Assembly: GCA_002082245.2 (NCBI GenBank)
Contig: NBTC02000002.1
Span: 4,588,001 to 4,652,000 of the forward strand
Length of the DNA: 64,000 bases
DNA from: Yersinia enterocolitica
Lineage (GTDB): Bacteria; Pseudomonadota; Gammaproteobacteria; Enterobacterales; Enterobacteriaceae
Direction of reading: 5' to 3'
Shown here: in pieces, positions 17,935 to 26,976 of the stretch
Numbering within the stretch: the first letter of the stretch is position 1
Layout: every line of letters starts with the position of its first letter
Position numbers and translations under genes: made by a program
The notes under the pieces: generated by a model
What the model saw: only the letters and a program-made list of their open reading frames with translations
The model's database searches: none
Told to the model about the DNA's origin: nothing

Positions 17935-19785
17935 ATGGCCTTATTACAAATTAGTGAGCCTGGTTTAACTGCGCAGCCGCATCAACGTCGGCTGGCCGCA
18001 GGCATAGACTTAGGTACGACCAATTCATTGGTCGCCACCGTGCGTAGCGGTAAAGCACAAACGCTGGTTGATGAGCAACAGCGGGATCTTTTGCCCTCAG
18101 TGGTTCATTATCAAGCAAATAGTATTGATGTTGGTTGGAATGCCCGCAATTTGGCGGCATTGGACCCAGTCAATACCATCAGTTCAATTAAACGTATGAT
18201 AGGTCGCTCTTTGGCAGATATCGTACAGCGCTATCCTAATCTGCCTTACCAATTCCAGCCCAGCGAAAATGGCTTGCCGATGATCCAGACTGCCAGCGGG
18301 TTGGTGAATCCGATCCAGGTGTCTGCTGATATTCTTAAAGTATTGTCTGCACGTGCCCAAGCGGCACTGAGTGGTGATCTGGATGGTGTCGTGATCACTG
18401 TGCCGGCGTATTTTGATGACGCTCAGCGTCAGGGTACCAAAGATGCGGCACGTCTGGCGGGGCTACATGTATTACGTCTGCTTAATGAGCCGACCGCAGC
18501 GGCAATTGCCTATGGCCTGGATTCAGGTCAGGAAGGGGTGATTGCCGTTTATGATCTTGGCGGTGGCACCTTTGATATCTCTATTTTGCGTTTGAGCCGT
18601 GGTGTGTTCGAAGTGTTGGCAACCGGTGGTGATTCTGCCCTGGGGGGCGATGACTTTGACCATCTATTAGCCGATTGGCTGCGTGAACGAGCAGGTATTG
18701 ACTCCCGTGATGATCATGGTATTCAGCGGCAATTACTTGATGCAGCGATCGCGGCTAAAATCGCGTTGAGTGACGCCGAGGTTGTAGATGTCTCTGTTGC
18801 TGGCTGGCAGGGGCAAATAACCCGTGGGCAGTTTGAATCGCTGATTGCAGCGTTAATCAAACGGACATTAATGTCTTGTCGCCGTGCGTTGAAAGATGCC
18901 GCAGTGACTCCTGATGAGGTGCTGGAAGTGGTGATGGTTGGTGGTTCAACCCGTGTGCCGCTGGTGCGTGAGCAAGTCGGGCAATTCTTTGGCCGCACGC
19001 CGCTAACCTCGATTGATCCCGATAAAGTTGTGGCAATCGGTGCCGCCATCCAGGCCGATATTTTAGTGGGTAATAAGCCCGATAGTGACATGCTGCTGCT
19101 TGACGTTATCCCGCTCTCATTGGGGCTGGAAACCATGGGCGGCCTGGTGGAAAAAGTTATTCCGCGCAATACCACTATTCCAGTGGCCCGCGCGCAGGAG
19201 TTCACCACCTTTAAAGATGGGCAGAGTGGGATGAACATCCATGTGCTGCAAGGCGAGCGTGAATTGGTGCAAGATTGTCGTTCATTAGCCCGCTTTACCT
19301 TGCGTGGCCTACCGCCACTCCCTGCAGGTGGTGCGCATATTCGTGTTACTTTCCAGGTAGATGCTGACGGTTTATTGAGTGTTACCGCGATGGAGAAGTC
19401 CACCGGTGTTGAGGCATCGATTCAGGTTAAGCCATCCTATGGACTATCTGATGATGAAATTGCCAATATGATTAAAGATTCGATGGCGAATGCGCAAAGT
19501 GATGTCAGTGCGCGTAAGTTAGCGGAACAACAGGTCGAAGCATCCCGTGTGCTGGAGAGTTTACAAGGCGCATTGGCAGAAGATGCAGCATTACTCAGTG
19601 AGCAAGAAAGTACCGCTATCGCTCAGGCGATGGCCTTATTACAGCAGCAGATGCAGGGTAACGACCCACACGCAATCGAAGCTGCGATCAAAGCGTTAGA
19701 TGCGCAAACGCAAGATTTTGCTGCGCGCCGGATGGATGCTTCCATTCGCCGTGCGTTGGCTGGTCATTCAGTGGATGAGGTTTAA
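17935..19785 (+). CDS. hscA: Hsp70-type chaperone HscA
   Basis: 616 residues. The nucleotide-binding domain has [16 protein letters not shown] (about 21-36), [16 protein letters not shown] (about 203-218) and [17 protein letters not shown] (about 338-354). The linker [15 protein letters not shown] is followed by a substrate-binding domain that recognises the IscU LPPVK motif. It uses ATP to move clusters from IscU to acceptors. GGAAG precedes the ATG. It sits downstream of the ERIC element, so its share of the operon message must cross that structured RNA. Confidence 0.97.
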   Translation: MALLQISEPGLTAQPHQRRLAAGIDLGTTNSLVATVRSGKAQTLVDEQQRDLLPSVVHYQANSIDVGWNARNLAALDPVNTISSIKRMIGRSLADIVQRYPNLPYQFQPSENGLPMIQTASGLVNPIQVSADILKVLSARAQAALSGDLDGVVITVPAYFDDAQRQGTKDAARLAGLHVLRLLNEPTAAAIAYGLDSGQEGVIAVYDLGGGTFDISILRLSRGVFEVLATGGDSALGGDDFDHLLADWLRERAGIDSRDDHGIQRQLLDAAIAAKIALSDAEVVDVSVAGWQGQITRGQFESLIAALIKRTLMSCRRALKDAAVTPDEVLEVVMVGGSTRVPLVREQVGQFFGRTPLTSIDPDKVVAIGAAIQADILVGNKPDSDMLLLDVIPLSLGLETMGGLVEKVIPRNTTIPVARAQEFTTFKDGQSGMNIHVLQGERELVQDCRSLARFTLRGLPPLPAGGAHIRVTFQVDADGLLSVTAMEKSTGVEASIQVKPSYGLSDDEIANMIKDSMANAQSDVSARKLAEQQVEASRVLESLQGALAEDAALLSEQESTAIAQAMALLQQQMQGNDPHAIEAAIKALDAQTQDFAARRMDASIRRALAGHSVDEV

Positions 19786-19787
19786 TC

Positions 19788-20123
19788 ATGCCCAAAATAG
19801 TATTTCTGCCCCATAAAGACCTTTGCCCGGATGGTGCAGTACTGGAAGCAACCCAAGGTGAGACGATACTCGACGTTGCCTTGCGCAATGGGATCGATAT
19901 TGAGCATGCCTGTGAGAAATCCTGTGCCTGCACCACCTGCCACTGCGTGGTGCGTGAAGGGTTCGATTCCTTACCAGAAAGCAGTGAGTTGGAAGATGAT
20001 ATGTTGGATAAAGCCTGGGGTCTGGAGCCGGAGAGTCGCCTGAGCTGCCAAGCCAGAGTGACCGACGAAGACTTGGTAGTTGAGATCCCGCGTTATACCA
20101 TTAACCATGCGCGGGAGCATTGA
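19788..20123 (+). CDS. fdx: [2Fe-2S] ferredoxin of the Isc system
   Basis: 111 residues. Cluster cysteines are in [17 protein letters not shown] (about 42, 48, 51) and LSCQARV (about 87). This adrenodoxin-type ferredoxin supplies electrons during cluster assembly. It is two bases after the hscA stop, so tightly coupled. Confidence 0.97.
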   Translation: MPKIVFLPHKDLCPDGAVLEATQGETILDVALRNGIDIEHACEKSCACTTCHCVVREGFDSLPESSELEDDMLDKAWGLEPESRLSCQARVTDEDLVVEIPRYTINHAREH

Positions 20124-20124
20124 T

Positions 20125-20325
20125 ATGGGCTTAACGTGGCAAGATACTCGGGAAATCGGTGAAGCACTCTACGACAGATTCCCGGATACCGATCCGAAAA
20201 CTGTGCGTTTTACCGATATGCATCAATGGATTTGCTCTCTGGAAGATTTTGACGACGATCCGCAGAAATCGAATGAAAAAGTGCTAGAGGCCATTCTATT
20301 AGTGTGGTTGGATGAGTTTGAGTGA
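20125..20325 (+). CDS. iscX: IscX (YfhJ), Isc accessory protein
   Basis: 66 residues from the ATG at 20125 ([20 protein letters not shown]), one base after the fdx stop. It is a small acidic winged-helix-like protein, with FTDMHQWI and LEDFDDDPQ. It binds IscS and iron and tunes the rate of cluster formation. It is the last gene of the operon; a terminator-like hairpin follows. Confidence 0.95.
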   Translation: MGLTWQDTREIGEALYDRFPDTDPKTVRFTDMHQWICSLEDFDDDPQKSNEKVLEAILLVWLDEFE

Positions 20326-20334
20326 GTATCGTAG

Positions 20335-20356
20335 GGTCGCGAAAGCGGCCTTTTTT
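20335..20356 (+). terminator. Terminator of the isc operon
   Basis: Stem GGTCGC / GCGGCC (one G-U) with a GAAA tetraloop and a T6 run. Confidence 0.8.
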
Positions 20357-20465
20357 GTACCTGATCTGATACCTTATACAAAGAAATATTATTGGGTCCG
20401 CCGCAGTCAACACAGGGCTGCGTATAACTAGCTGAATAACAGCAAAAAATAATAACGAGGTAATA

Positions 20466-21764
20466 ATGACAACAGAATTGATGCAAGTATCCCTGTCGCA
20501 TAATCCGGCAGATGCCCGTTGGGGCGAGAAAGCGCTGTTGAGTACCGATGCTGAAGGGATGACTATCCACCTGACGGACAACGGTCAATTAGGTGCGATT
20601 CAACGTGCTGCGCGCAAAATAGATGGGCAGGGAATTAAGCACATAAAACTGGCTGGCGAGGGCTGGGGGTTGGAGCAAAGTTGGGCATTTTGGCAAGGGT
20701 TCCGTGGGCCAAAAGGTCAGCGCAGCGTGGAGTGGGCAGAACTGCCAGAGAACGAAAAAACTGAACTGAAACAACGCATAAAAATTATCGATTGGGTGCG
20801 CGACACGATCAACGCACCGGCGGAAGACTTAGGTCCAGAGCAATTGGCTAAAAATGCCATTGATTTGATGTGTGCCGTCTCGTGCGATGCGGTCAGTTAC
20901 CGTATTACCAAAGGCGAAGATCTACGCGAGCAGGGTTATGCTGGGATCTATACCGTGGGTCGTGGATCTGATCGTGCACCGGTATTGCTGGCCTTGGATT
21001 ATAACCCAACCGGTAATCCTGATGCGCCGGTAATGGCCTGTCTGGTAGGTAAAGGAATTACATTTGATTCCGGCGGTTACAGCCTGAAGCAGAGTGCGTT
21101 CATGGACTCGATGAAATCCGATATGGGCGGTGCAGCCACCGTGACGGGAGCCTTGGCCCTGGCGGCGGCGCGTGGCTTGAAACAGCGTGTGAAGTTGTAT
21201 CTGTGTTGTGCCGACAATATGGTTAGCGGTAATGCCTTTAAACTGGGTGATATTATCCGTTACCGCAATGGTAAAACTGTAGAAATCATGAATACCGATG
21301 CTGAAGGGCGTCTGGTACTGGCTGATGGCCTGATTGATGCCGCTGAACAAAACGCACCGCTGATTATAGATGCTGCCACTTTAACCGGTGCGGCCAAAAC
21401 GGCATTGGGTAACGACTACCATGCTCTGTTCAGCTTTGATGATGAACTGGCACAAGCGCTGCTGAACAGCGCGCAAAGTGAACATGAACCTTTCTGGCGT
21501 TTACCGCTGGCGGAATTCCATCGCAGCCAGTTGCCATCTAACTTTGCTGAATTGAATAATGTGGCGGGCGCTGCCTACAGTGCGGGTGCCAGTACTGCCG
21601 CCGCATTCCTGTCGCATTTTGTGAAAAACTACCAACAAGGTTGGCTCCATATTGACTGCTCTGCCACTTACCGTAAAAGTGCGGTTGAACAATGGTCTGC
21701 CGGTGCTACAGGTTTAGGTGTTCGTACCATTGCTAATTTGTTGTTGGCGAAAGCAAAACAGTAA
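20466..21764 (+). CDS. pepB: Peptidase B (M17 leucyl aminopeptidase family)
   Basis: 432 residues. Metal and catalytic stretches of the M17 family are [28 protein letters not shown] in two parts (lysine and aspartates about 197-218) and the signature [14 protein letters not shown] (about 276-289). It removes N-terminal residues from peptides as a hexamer in the cytoplasm. Downstream of iscX, as in E. coli. AACGAGG precedes the ATG by eight bases. Confidence 0.96.
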   Translation: MTTELMQVSLSHNPADARWGEKALLSTDAEGMTIHLTDNGQLGAIQRAARKIDGQGIKHIKLAGEGWGLEQSWAFWQGFRGPKGQRSVEWAELPENEKTELKQRIKIIDWVRDTINAPAEDLGPEQLAKNAIDLMCAVSCDAVSYRITKGEDLREQGYAGIYTVGRGSDRAPVLLALDYNPTGNPDAPVMACLVGKGITFDSGGYSLKQSAFMDSMKSDMGGAATVTGALALAAARGLKQRVKLYLCCADNMVSGNAFKLGDIIRYRNGKTVEIMNTDAEGRLVLADGLIDAAEQNAPLIIDAATLTGAAKTALGNDYHALFSFDDELAQALLNSAQSEHEPFWRLPLAEFHRSQLPSNFAELNNVAGAAYSAGASTAAAFLSHFVKNYQQGWLHIDCSATYRKSAVEQWSAGATGLGVRTIANLLLAKAKQ

Positions 21765-21772
21765 GTTTGGTG

Positions 21773-21854
21773 AATGAAGGGGCTAGCACACCCACGGGCA
21801 CTCCGGCGGCTCATGCCGCTACGACCCGAACGGCGCGCTTCCCCTTCGTTTGGC
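21773..21854. repeat. Fold-back sequence between pepB and sseB
   Basis: Outer arms AATGAAGGGG and CCCCTTCGTT are near-perfect inverted repeats; the middle holds GGCGGCTCATGCCGCT. The whole 82-base segment can fold into a long imperfect hairpin. It may be a terminator of pepB or a small repetitive element; I do not recognise a named family. Confidence 0.5.
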
Positions 21855-21924
21855 TTTGTAAGCTACTAATGGGGCGCATTTACGTCCCTTTGTTCGATCT
21901 GCTTGACGTTTTTCGGAGTACAAG

Positions 21925-22800
21925 ATGAGTTTGCTACAACCACCTGCCGATGATAACCATGATCACCACCATGATGAGGACCAGAGTCTGGAGTCGTTGC
22001 TAAAATTGGCGGCAACTGAGTCAATTTATCGCACTGCTTTTTTCCGCACGTTACTGGACGCCACGGTGTTAGTGCTGGTGGCCGGCTCAGAACCGGGCGG
22101 TGAGGATAGCGAGATGACCTTCACTGCGGGCAATGGGGTCAATATTCTGCATTGGGAAAAGCAGGATGGTGAATCAGTTATTCCTTTCTTCAGTTCGCCA
22201 GAAGTATTGCAACAGGCGCTGAGCCAGGCTGAGGATGAGCAAACTGACCTCGAAAAGCAGCCTTTTGTTGCTATGCCAGTACGAGTGTTATTTGAAATGA
22301 CACAGGGTGCACATCTGTTCCTGAACCCGAAATCAGAACATGGCAAAGAGTTTTGGCCGCAAGAAGTGGCGATGCTATTGGAAAATGGCGGTTTAGCCCA
22401 ACCGGCTGAAATGATGGTGGATAAAGAGAGCCAAATCTTGTTGGGCCAGCCGGAAGAGTATCCGGCGGCGATGGTTGATGCGTTGATCCAACTGTTCAGC
22501 CAGCGCAAACCGGTGCGGCGTGCTTTTCTAGCATTGATGCATGATAAAAGTGTGGATGAGCAAGCTAACTTACTGATTGGGTTAGAAGTGGATGGTTCGC
22601 CCGAAGAGATAGACCAGCTAATTCAGGAAGCGGGCAATGTGGCCAGTGACCATGCACCGGATGATCGCCCGGTCGATTTCTGTCTGGTTAATGAGAAAGA
22701 GCGTGGGGTAAGCCACTATCTGATGACCCATACGCAGGCGTTTTATCAGCGCCGCTGGGGCAGTTGGCTGAGAAATGTGATTCCCTCGACCAGCCATTAA
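21925..22800 (+). CDS. sseB: SseB, enhanced serine sensitivity protein
   Basis: 291 residues. It has a histidine- and acid-rich N-terminal tail (NHDHHHDEDQ) and two domains typical of the SseB family; stretches such as ESIYRTAFFRTLLDATVLVL and FVAMPVRVLFEMTQGAHLFLNP mark it. In E. coli overexpression makes cells sensitive to serine; the molecular role is unknown. CGGAG precedes the ATG. In E. coli sseA follows; here a bidirectional terminator and a convergent autotransporter gene do. Confidence 0.92.
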   Translation: MSLLQPPADDNHDHHHDEDQSLESLLKLAATESIYRTAFFRTLLDATVLVLVAGSEPGGEDSEMTFTAGNGVNILHWEKQDGESVIPFFSSPEVLQQALSQAEDEQTDLEKQPFVAMPVRVLFEMTQGAHLFLNPKSEHGKEFWPQEVAMLLENGGLAQPAEMMVDKESQILLGQPEEYPAAMVDALIQLFSQRKPVRRAFLALMHDKSVDEQANLLIGLEVDGSPEEIDQLIQEAGNVASDHAPDDRPVDFCLVNEKERGVSHYLMTHTQAFYQRRWGSWLRNVIPSTSH

Positions 22801-22835
22801 CTCGCTGTTGGCGGGTCAGGTTAGCTAGATATAGG

Positions 22836-22864
22836 AAAGGGAGCCGTAACAGGCTCCCTTTTTT
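22836..22864. terminator. Bidirectional terminator between sseB and the autotransporter gene
   Basis: Stem AAAGGGAGCC / GGCTCCCTTT with a six-base loop, T-rich on the right and A-rich on the left; it suits both convergent genes. Confidence 0.88.
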
Positions 22865-22907
22865 GACACACCATTCTCATTGCTACATGAAGAACTTAAC
22901 GTGTTAT

Positions 22908-25900
22908 TTAGAAGGTGTAAGCAACGCCCATATTAATGGTCATTGGGGTCGCAATGTTTTTACCTTTAGAGACTTTCACTTCAGAACCGATTGACAGGTT
23001 AGAGGTCAGGTTTACATTGACCCCCACACCTGCGTTAGCTCGGGTCCCTTTCAGGCTGTTATCAAACATTTCGTTGTTAACCATCACCTTGTTGCTGGCC
23101 ATCAGGTCATGATCCACTGAGAAGATAGCGTAAGGCTTAATTTCAGTACCACCATTCAACACAAAGCGATAACCGGTGTTCATCCCCAAAGTACTAGTGG
23201 TAGAACGTGCGCCTTGGCTCTGTGCTTCCATGCCGTTAGACAGTTGGTACTGGCTCTTGCCGGAGCTAAAGGTGTTCAGCGCGACATAAGGAGAGATATA
23301 CATCTCATTGATATTGATATGTTTACCTACCTTCATGGCCAGACCCAGACCGGAGAAGTTAGTATTGCCGGTGGCGCTGCCGCCTTTAGCAGTCACACTG
23401 AGGTTCTGTTTAAACTGGTTAGTTTTCAGCACACCATTAATGTAATAACCGCTGTTAGCCAAATATTGCGCGTAAGCACCCAATGAGTTGCTTTCCACAC
23501 TGCCGCTGCTCTGGTAATCAGATTTGATATTTGAGCTGCTGTAGCTGGCGAAGCTACCGATACTGAATACGGCATTACCTAAATCAATGGCTTTATCGCC
23601 ACCTAAAGTCATGCCATTCAACTTCTGGTTGAAGTTGGCTGCTGTGCCTTTCACGTTATAGCTGTCGTTCAGGTAAGTGAGCCACACACCGCTTTCGTTA
23701 GCTGACGAACTTTGCTTATCCAAACGATTCTGAATTGAACTTAACTCAGCATTAAAGATAACCGGCATGGTATTGGCGACAGCCAGCACACCAGCGGTGC
23801 TTGGTGTCAGAGCTGCTTTATCGGCTACCAGTTTGAAGCCGCCTTGACCATTACTGACTAGGTTGTGCTTATAGTTACCCAGATCTACCGGGCCATTAGC
23901 CAGTGCAAAGCGCGCGTTATTGGTACCCTGTACATCAACGACATTCAGGTTAGCCGGAGCAACACCGCTGGCATCGATCTGAACGTTGAAATCACCATTG
24001 GCATCACCCGTTACATTCAGTGGTGCCGTGGTATGGCTGTGCAGGGCTGAACCTAAGTTAAAGCTACCGTTACCTGCCAATGAGTTCATGGTCAGTTGCG
24101 CTTTTGTTTGGCTCATATCGATAGAGCCGCCCGCTAGCGTGACATCTTTAAAGGCGAATTTAGCGGGTTTGCCATTCATGGCGCTAAAGGCCGCACGGGA
24201 AGTTGGGTGTAGCCTGACATAAGGTGCATCTTCGGCCACCAGCACCATGTTACCGGCTAAATTCAGGTCTGCATTCTGGGTTACTGCACCGTCATGGACG
24301 CTCAGGAAGCTGCCTTGGTTGGCATCAATAGTCCCTTCGACTGCGGCAGTTTGGGTGAAAATGGTGGTACCGCCATTTAACTCCGCGTCTTTCAGCGAAC
24401 TGTAGATCAGCGCATAACCGTCTTCAACCAATATCTTATTGGCTTGCATGCGCGACTTAAGCTTCAAGATACCGCCGTTTACCGTGGTGTTGTCAGCTTT
24501 CGCATCGCCAATAACGGTGAATTCTGCACCGTTATTAACCGTGGTATAATGGGCGCTTGCGCTACCAGCAAGCTCGAAATGACTGTTATTCAGTTCGGTA
24601 TGCTCGGCCGTGGCACCATCGTTAACAATGAACTTGCCGCCATTAACCGTCGTATACTCTGCTGTGGCACCGCTCGCCAAAGTGAAGGTACCGTTCTCAA
24701 GTGTGGTTTTATAAGCACTCGCCTTGTCATTAACCGCGAATTCGCCATCATTGATAGTCGTACGTATCGCTCCCGCACCAGCTTCAACGGTGAAAACACC
24801 GCCATTCAGCGTGGTATCTGCTGCGATAGCTTGGCTTTGCAGGGTTAAGTTCCCACCGTTGATGATGGCTTTAGAAATAACAGCTTTATCTTTGGCAGTA
24901 ATGTCACCTTCACTGACCATATCACTGACAAAAGAATAATCTCCCGCTGTAACCTGGCCGCCTTTGGCAACAATAGCCCCTTCTGATTTGGCTCGTTCAG
25001 TCTCACTTATCCCTTTAAGGCTCAACTGACCTTCTGCACCAATATTGGTATTTTTATCCGTACCACCGTTATTTTCCATAATGCCTTTGGTGATAACAGT
25101 ACTATTTGCCAACGCGCCAAGCGCCAACGTTACGGTGCCATCTTCGCTAATCACGCTGTTAATGATTTCGCCGTCTTTTTCCACATTTTGTGTGCCGCCT
25201 GATACTTGGGTATCGACTGCAAAGGTTCCGGTAGCGACGGTTTGCTGCTCAGTGCTGGCAATTTTTTGCTCAAATGCAGGTATATCAATAGTCGTAGTCG
25301 TTACTGTCTCTAAATTAGCTAATGCTGCTGCCGCATTGTTCATTTCTGTGGCGCTGGTGGCGAGCTTATCCGCAGCGTCAGTTTTAATCTTATTGGCAGC
25401 AGTAACCTTAAGCTCAATGTTATTAAAATCAGCGTCGGCAGACTGATGTTTCTTGGTTGCGTCATCAGCTACCTGCTGTGCTGCCGCTGCATTTTTGATG
25501 GCCTTTTGCGCGGCTTCAGCCTCAGTTTTTTTGTCCACAGGCGTGCTTGTATCATCAATCAGTTTTTGTAGCTCGTTGACGAGATCTGGTGTCTTATCAT
25601 CCCAGGCTGCATTGACAGCTTTAATTGCCGTGGTTTTTTCAGTATCAAGTTGTTTTAAGTTATCTTCAGCTTGAATTTTTTCTTTCTCAGCGTTTTCAAC
25701 ACTTGTCTTAAGAAGAACGGATTTAACATTCAGGACTGCAGCATCAGCTTTTGCCTTGGTATTTGTTTTTTTGGCTTCTTCCTCTGCCTGTTCAGCAACA
25801 GCCAGCTCGTTGAACTTAACTTGTTTATCGGCAAAATAAGCCGCCAGTTTTTCCTTTTGTTCCTGGCTAATCACACCTTGAGTCAGGTAGTTTTGTACCT

Positions 25901-26552
25901 TAGTCAGAGTATTTTGGCTTGCTTGTTGCCGCTGTGTAACTGCCGTGGCTTTTTGCTTAAGTTCTGGCGAAATAGCTGAGTTATCGTTGGTTAATGACGC
26001 AGTAAACAGTGAGTTGGCTTCTTCAGCGGTGAACTGGCCCGGTGCTTTGCTATTGAGCGAGGCTGTAAAAGCATCTGCTGCTGCTGCATTGAGTTTGTTC
26101 TTGTTGTCTTCGGTATCGTCTTTTGCATAAGCAACAACGGCTTCTAACTGCGTGATATTTTTTTCAAATACACCTTTAAATGAGTCTAGTTCTTTGTTCG
26201 CTTGTTCTTTTTGTGCCGGTGCTAATGCAGCAATGTTGGTTTCAATATCCTTAATCTGCTGCTGGTGATCCTGTCGCATTGTTGTAATTTGCGACTCAGC
26301 CTCGGCAATCATCTTTGGTGTGATTTTTGGGCTTTCAGGAAAGATGCTTTCCAGCAAGATATCTTCAGGGGCTTTGGTGTTAACCACCGGGGTGTTAGCG
26401 GGTATGGAAAAGCTGCCAGCATTGCCCATACCGAGAGTTGCACCGGGTATAAACGTAGATGTTGACGCAGCAATTGCCCCACCAGATATCAATGATGAGA
26501 CCAAAATAGATAACGGCAATAAACGTGTGTTTAATGTGTTGCGATGACCCAT
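22908..26552 (-). CDS. Autotransporter adhesin with helical N-terminal region and AIDA-like passenger
   Basis: 1214 residues from the ATG at 26550-26552; an ATG four codons earlier has its AGGA directly abutting, so it is less likely. The order is: signal peptide (LLPLSILVSSLISGGAIAA); about 80-430, a long Ala/Lys/Glu/Gln-rich stretch that should be helical or coiled-coil; about 580-715, seven imperfect 18-20-residue repeats of the form TT-x-x-G-x-F-x-x-x-x-G-A-x-A; then beta-helix; and from about 960 a type Va autotransporter barrel ending in the BAM signal VAYTF. It is probably a surface adhesin. It is absent from this place in E. coli. Its passenger has no recognisable enzyme motif. Confidence 0.85.
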   Translation of the reverse strand: MGHRNTLNTRLLPLSILVSSLISGGAIAASTSTFIPGATLGMGNAGSFSIPANTPVVNTKAPEDILLESIFPESPKITPKMIAEAESQITTMRQDHQQQIKDIETNIAALAPAQKEQANKELDSFKGVFEKNITQLEAVVAYAKDDTEDNKNKLNAAAADAFTASLNSKAPGQFTAEEANSLFTASLTNDNSAISPELKQKATAVTQRQQASQNTLTKVQNYLTQGVISQEQKEKLAAYFADKQVKFNELAVAEQAEEEAKKTNTKAKADAAVLNVKSVLLKTSVENAEKEKIQAEDNLKQLDTEKTTAIKAVNAAWDDKTPDLVNELQKLIDDTSTPVDKKTEAEAAQKAIKNAAAAQQVADDATKKHQSADADFNNIELKVTAANKIKTDAADKLATSATEMNNAAAALANLETVTTTTIDIPAFEQKIASTEQQTVATGTFAVDTQVSGGTQNVEKDGEIINSVISEDGTVTLALGALANSTVITKGIMENNGGTDKNTNIGAEGQLSLKGISETERAKSEGAIVAKGGQVTAGDYSFVSDMVSEGDITAKDKAVISKAIINGGNLTLQSQAIAADTTLNGGVFTVEAGAGAIRTTINDGEFAVNDKASAYKTTLENGTFTLASGATAEYTTVNGGKFIVNDGATAEHTELNNSHFELAGSASAHYTTVNNGAEFTVIGDAKADNTTVNGGILKLKSRMQANKILVEDGYALIYSSLKDAELNGGTTIFTQTAAVEGTIDANQGSFLSVHDGAVTQNADLNLAGNMVLVAEDAPYVRLHPTSRAAFSAMNGKPAKFAFKDVTLAGGSIDMSQTKAQLTMNSLAGNGSFNLGSALHSHTTAPLNVTGDANGDFNVQIDASGVAPANLNVVDVQGTNNARFALANGPVDLGNYKHNLVSNGQGGFKLVADKAALTPSTAGVLAVANTMPVIFNAELSSIQNRLDKQSSSANESGVWLTYLNDSYNVKGTAANFNQKLNGMTLGGDKAIDLGNAVFSIGSFASYSSSNIKSDYQSSGSVESNSLGAYAQYLANSGYYINGVLKTNQFKQNLSVTAKGGSATGNTNFSGLGLAMKVGKHININEMYISPYVALNTFSSGKSQYQLSNGMEAQSQGARSTTSTLGMNTGYRFVLNGGTEIKPYAIFSVDHDLMASNKVMVNNEMFDNSLKGTRANAGVGVNVNLTSNLSIGSEVKVSKGKNIATPMTINMGVAYTF
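24425..24820 (-). repeat. AIDA-like 18-20-residue repeats in the passenger
   Basis: Seven units, each beginning TTLNGG, TTINDG, TTLENG, TTVNGG, TELNNS, TTVNNG and TTVNGG, followed by a beta strand and a GATAE-like turn. The DNA shows matching periodic ACCGTGGT / CCGCCATT words. Confidence 0.75.
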
Positions 26553-26564
26553 GGTTTTATACAT

Positions 26565-26976
26565 TCCTATTTACAGATGAATTTAAAAGACGAAATACTC
26601 AAGAGGGGTAATGACGACAAAATGTTGGATGAAATATAAAGAAGTAAGCTACCCATTCCTATTTATTAAAATATTAATTCGGGTGGTTTATATTAATTTG
26701 ATTTTTAATTTTATTTTTTTGTGAGGATTTCCTTGTTTTTATGTTGATTTTATTGGTTTTTATTTTATGTTCTGCCTTGTCTTTCATTGGCGGATTGAAT
26801 AATTTAATTTTTATTAAAAAAATATTAAATAGGTTTTTGGTGTGCGTTGTTTAGAAAGGGCGATATAAATGCGAGCCAATGCGCATTTTTTTATGAAGAT
26901 AATCACTTGACTCTTCCCTCCCTATATTCCCTTTCATACCAATGCTATAATCTTGCTATCAGCCAGGGAGCAAGAT
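26565..26976. promoter_or_regulatory. AT-rich divergent promoter region, autotransporter / yfhM
   Basis: A gap of about 410 bases of strongly AT-rich DNA between divergent genes. A TATAAT -10 candidate for yfhM lies at 26945-26950, with only a poor -35. The very AT-rich 26640-26840 part looks like H-NS-bindable DNA (inference). No gene or known operator is visible. Confidence 0.4.

Noticed and set aside
24444..24848. 134-codon plus-strand frame within the autotransporter repeats
   Set aside because: It is a shadow of the periodic repeat coding on the other strand.
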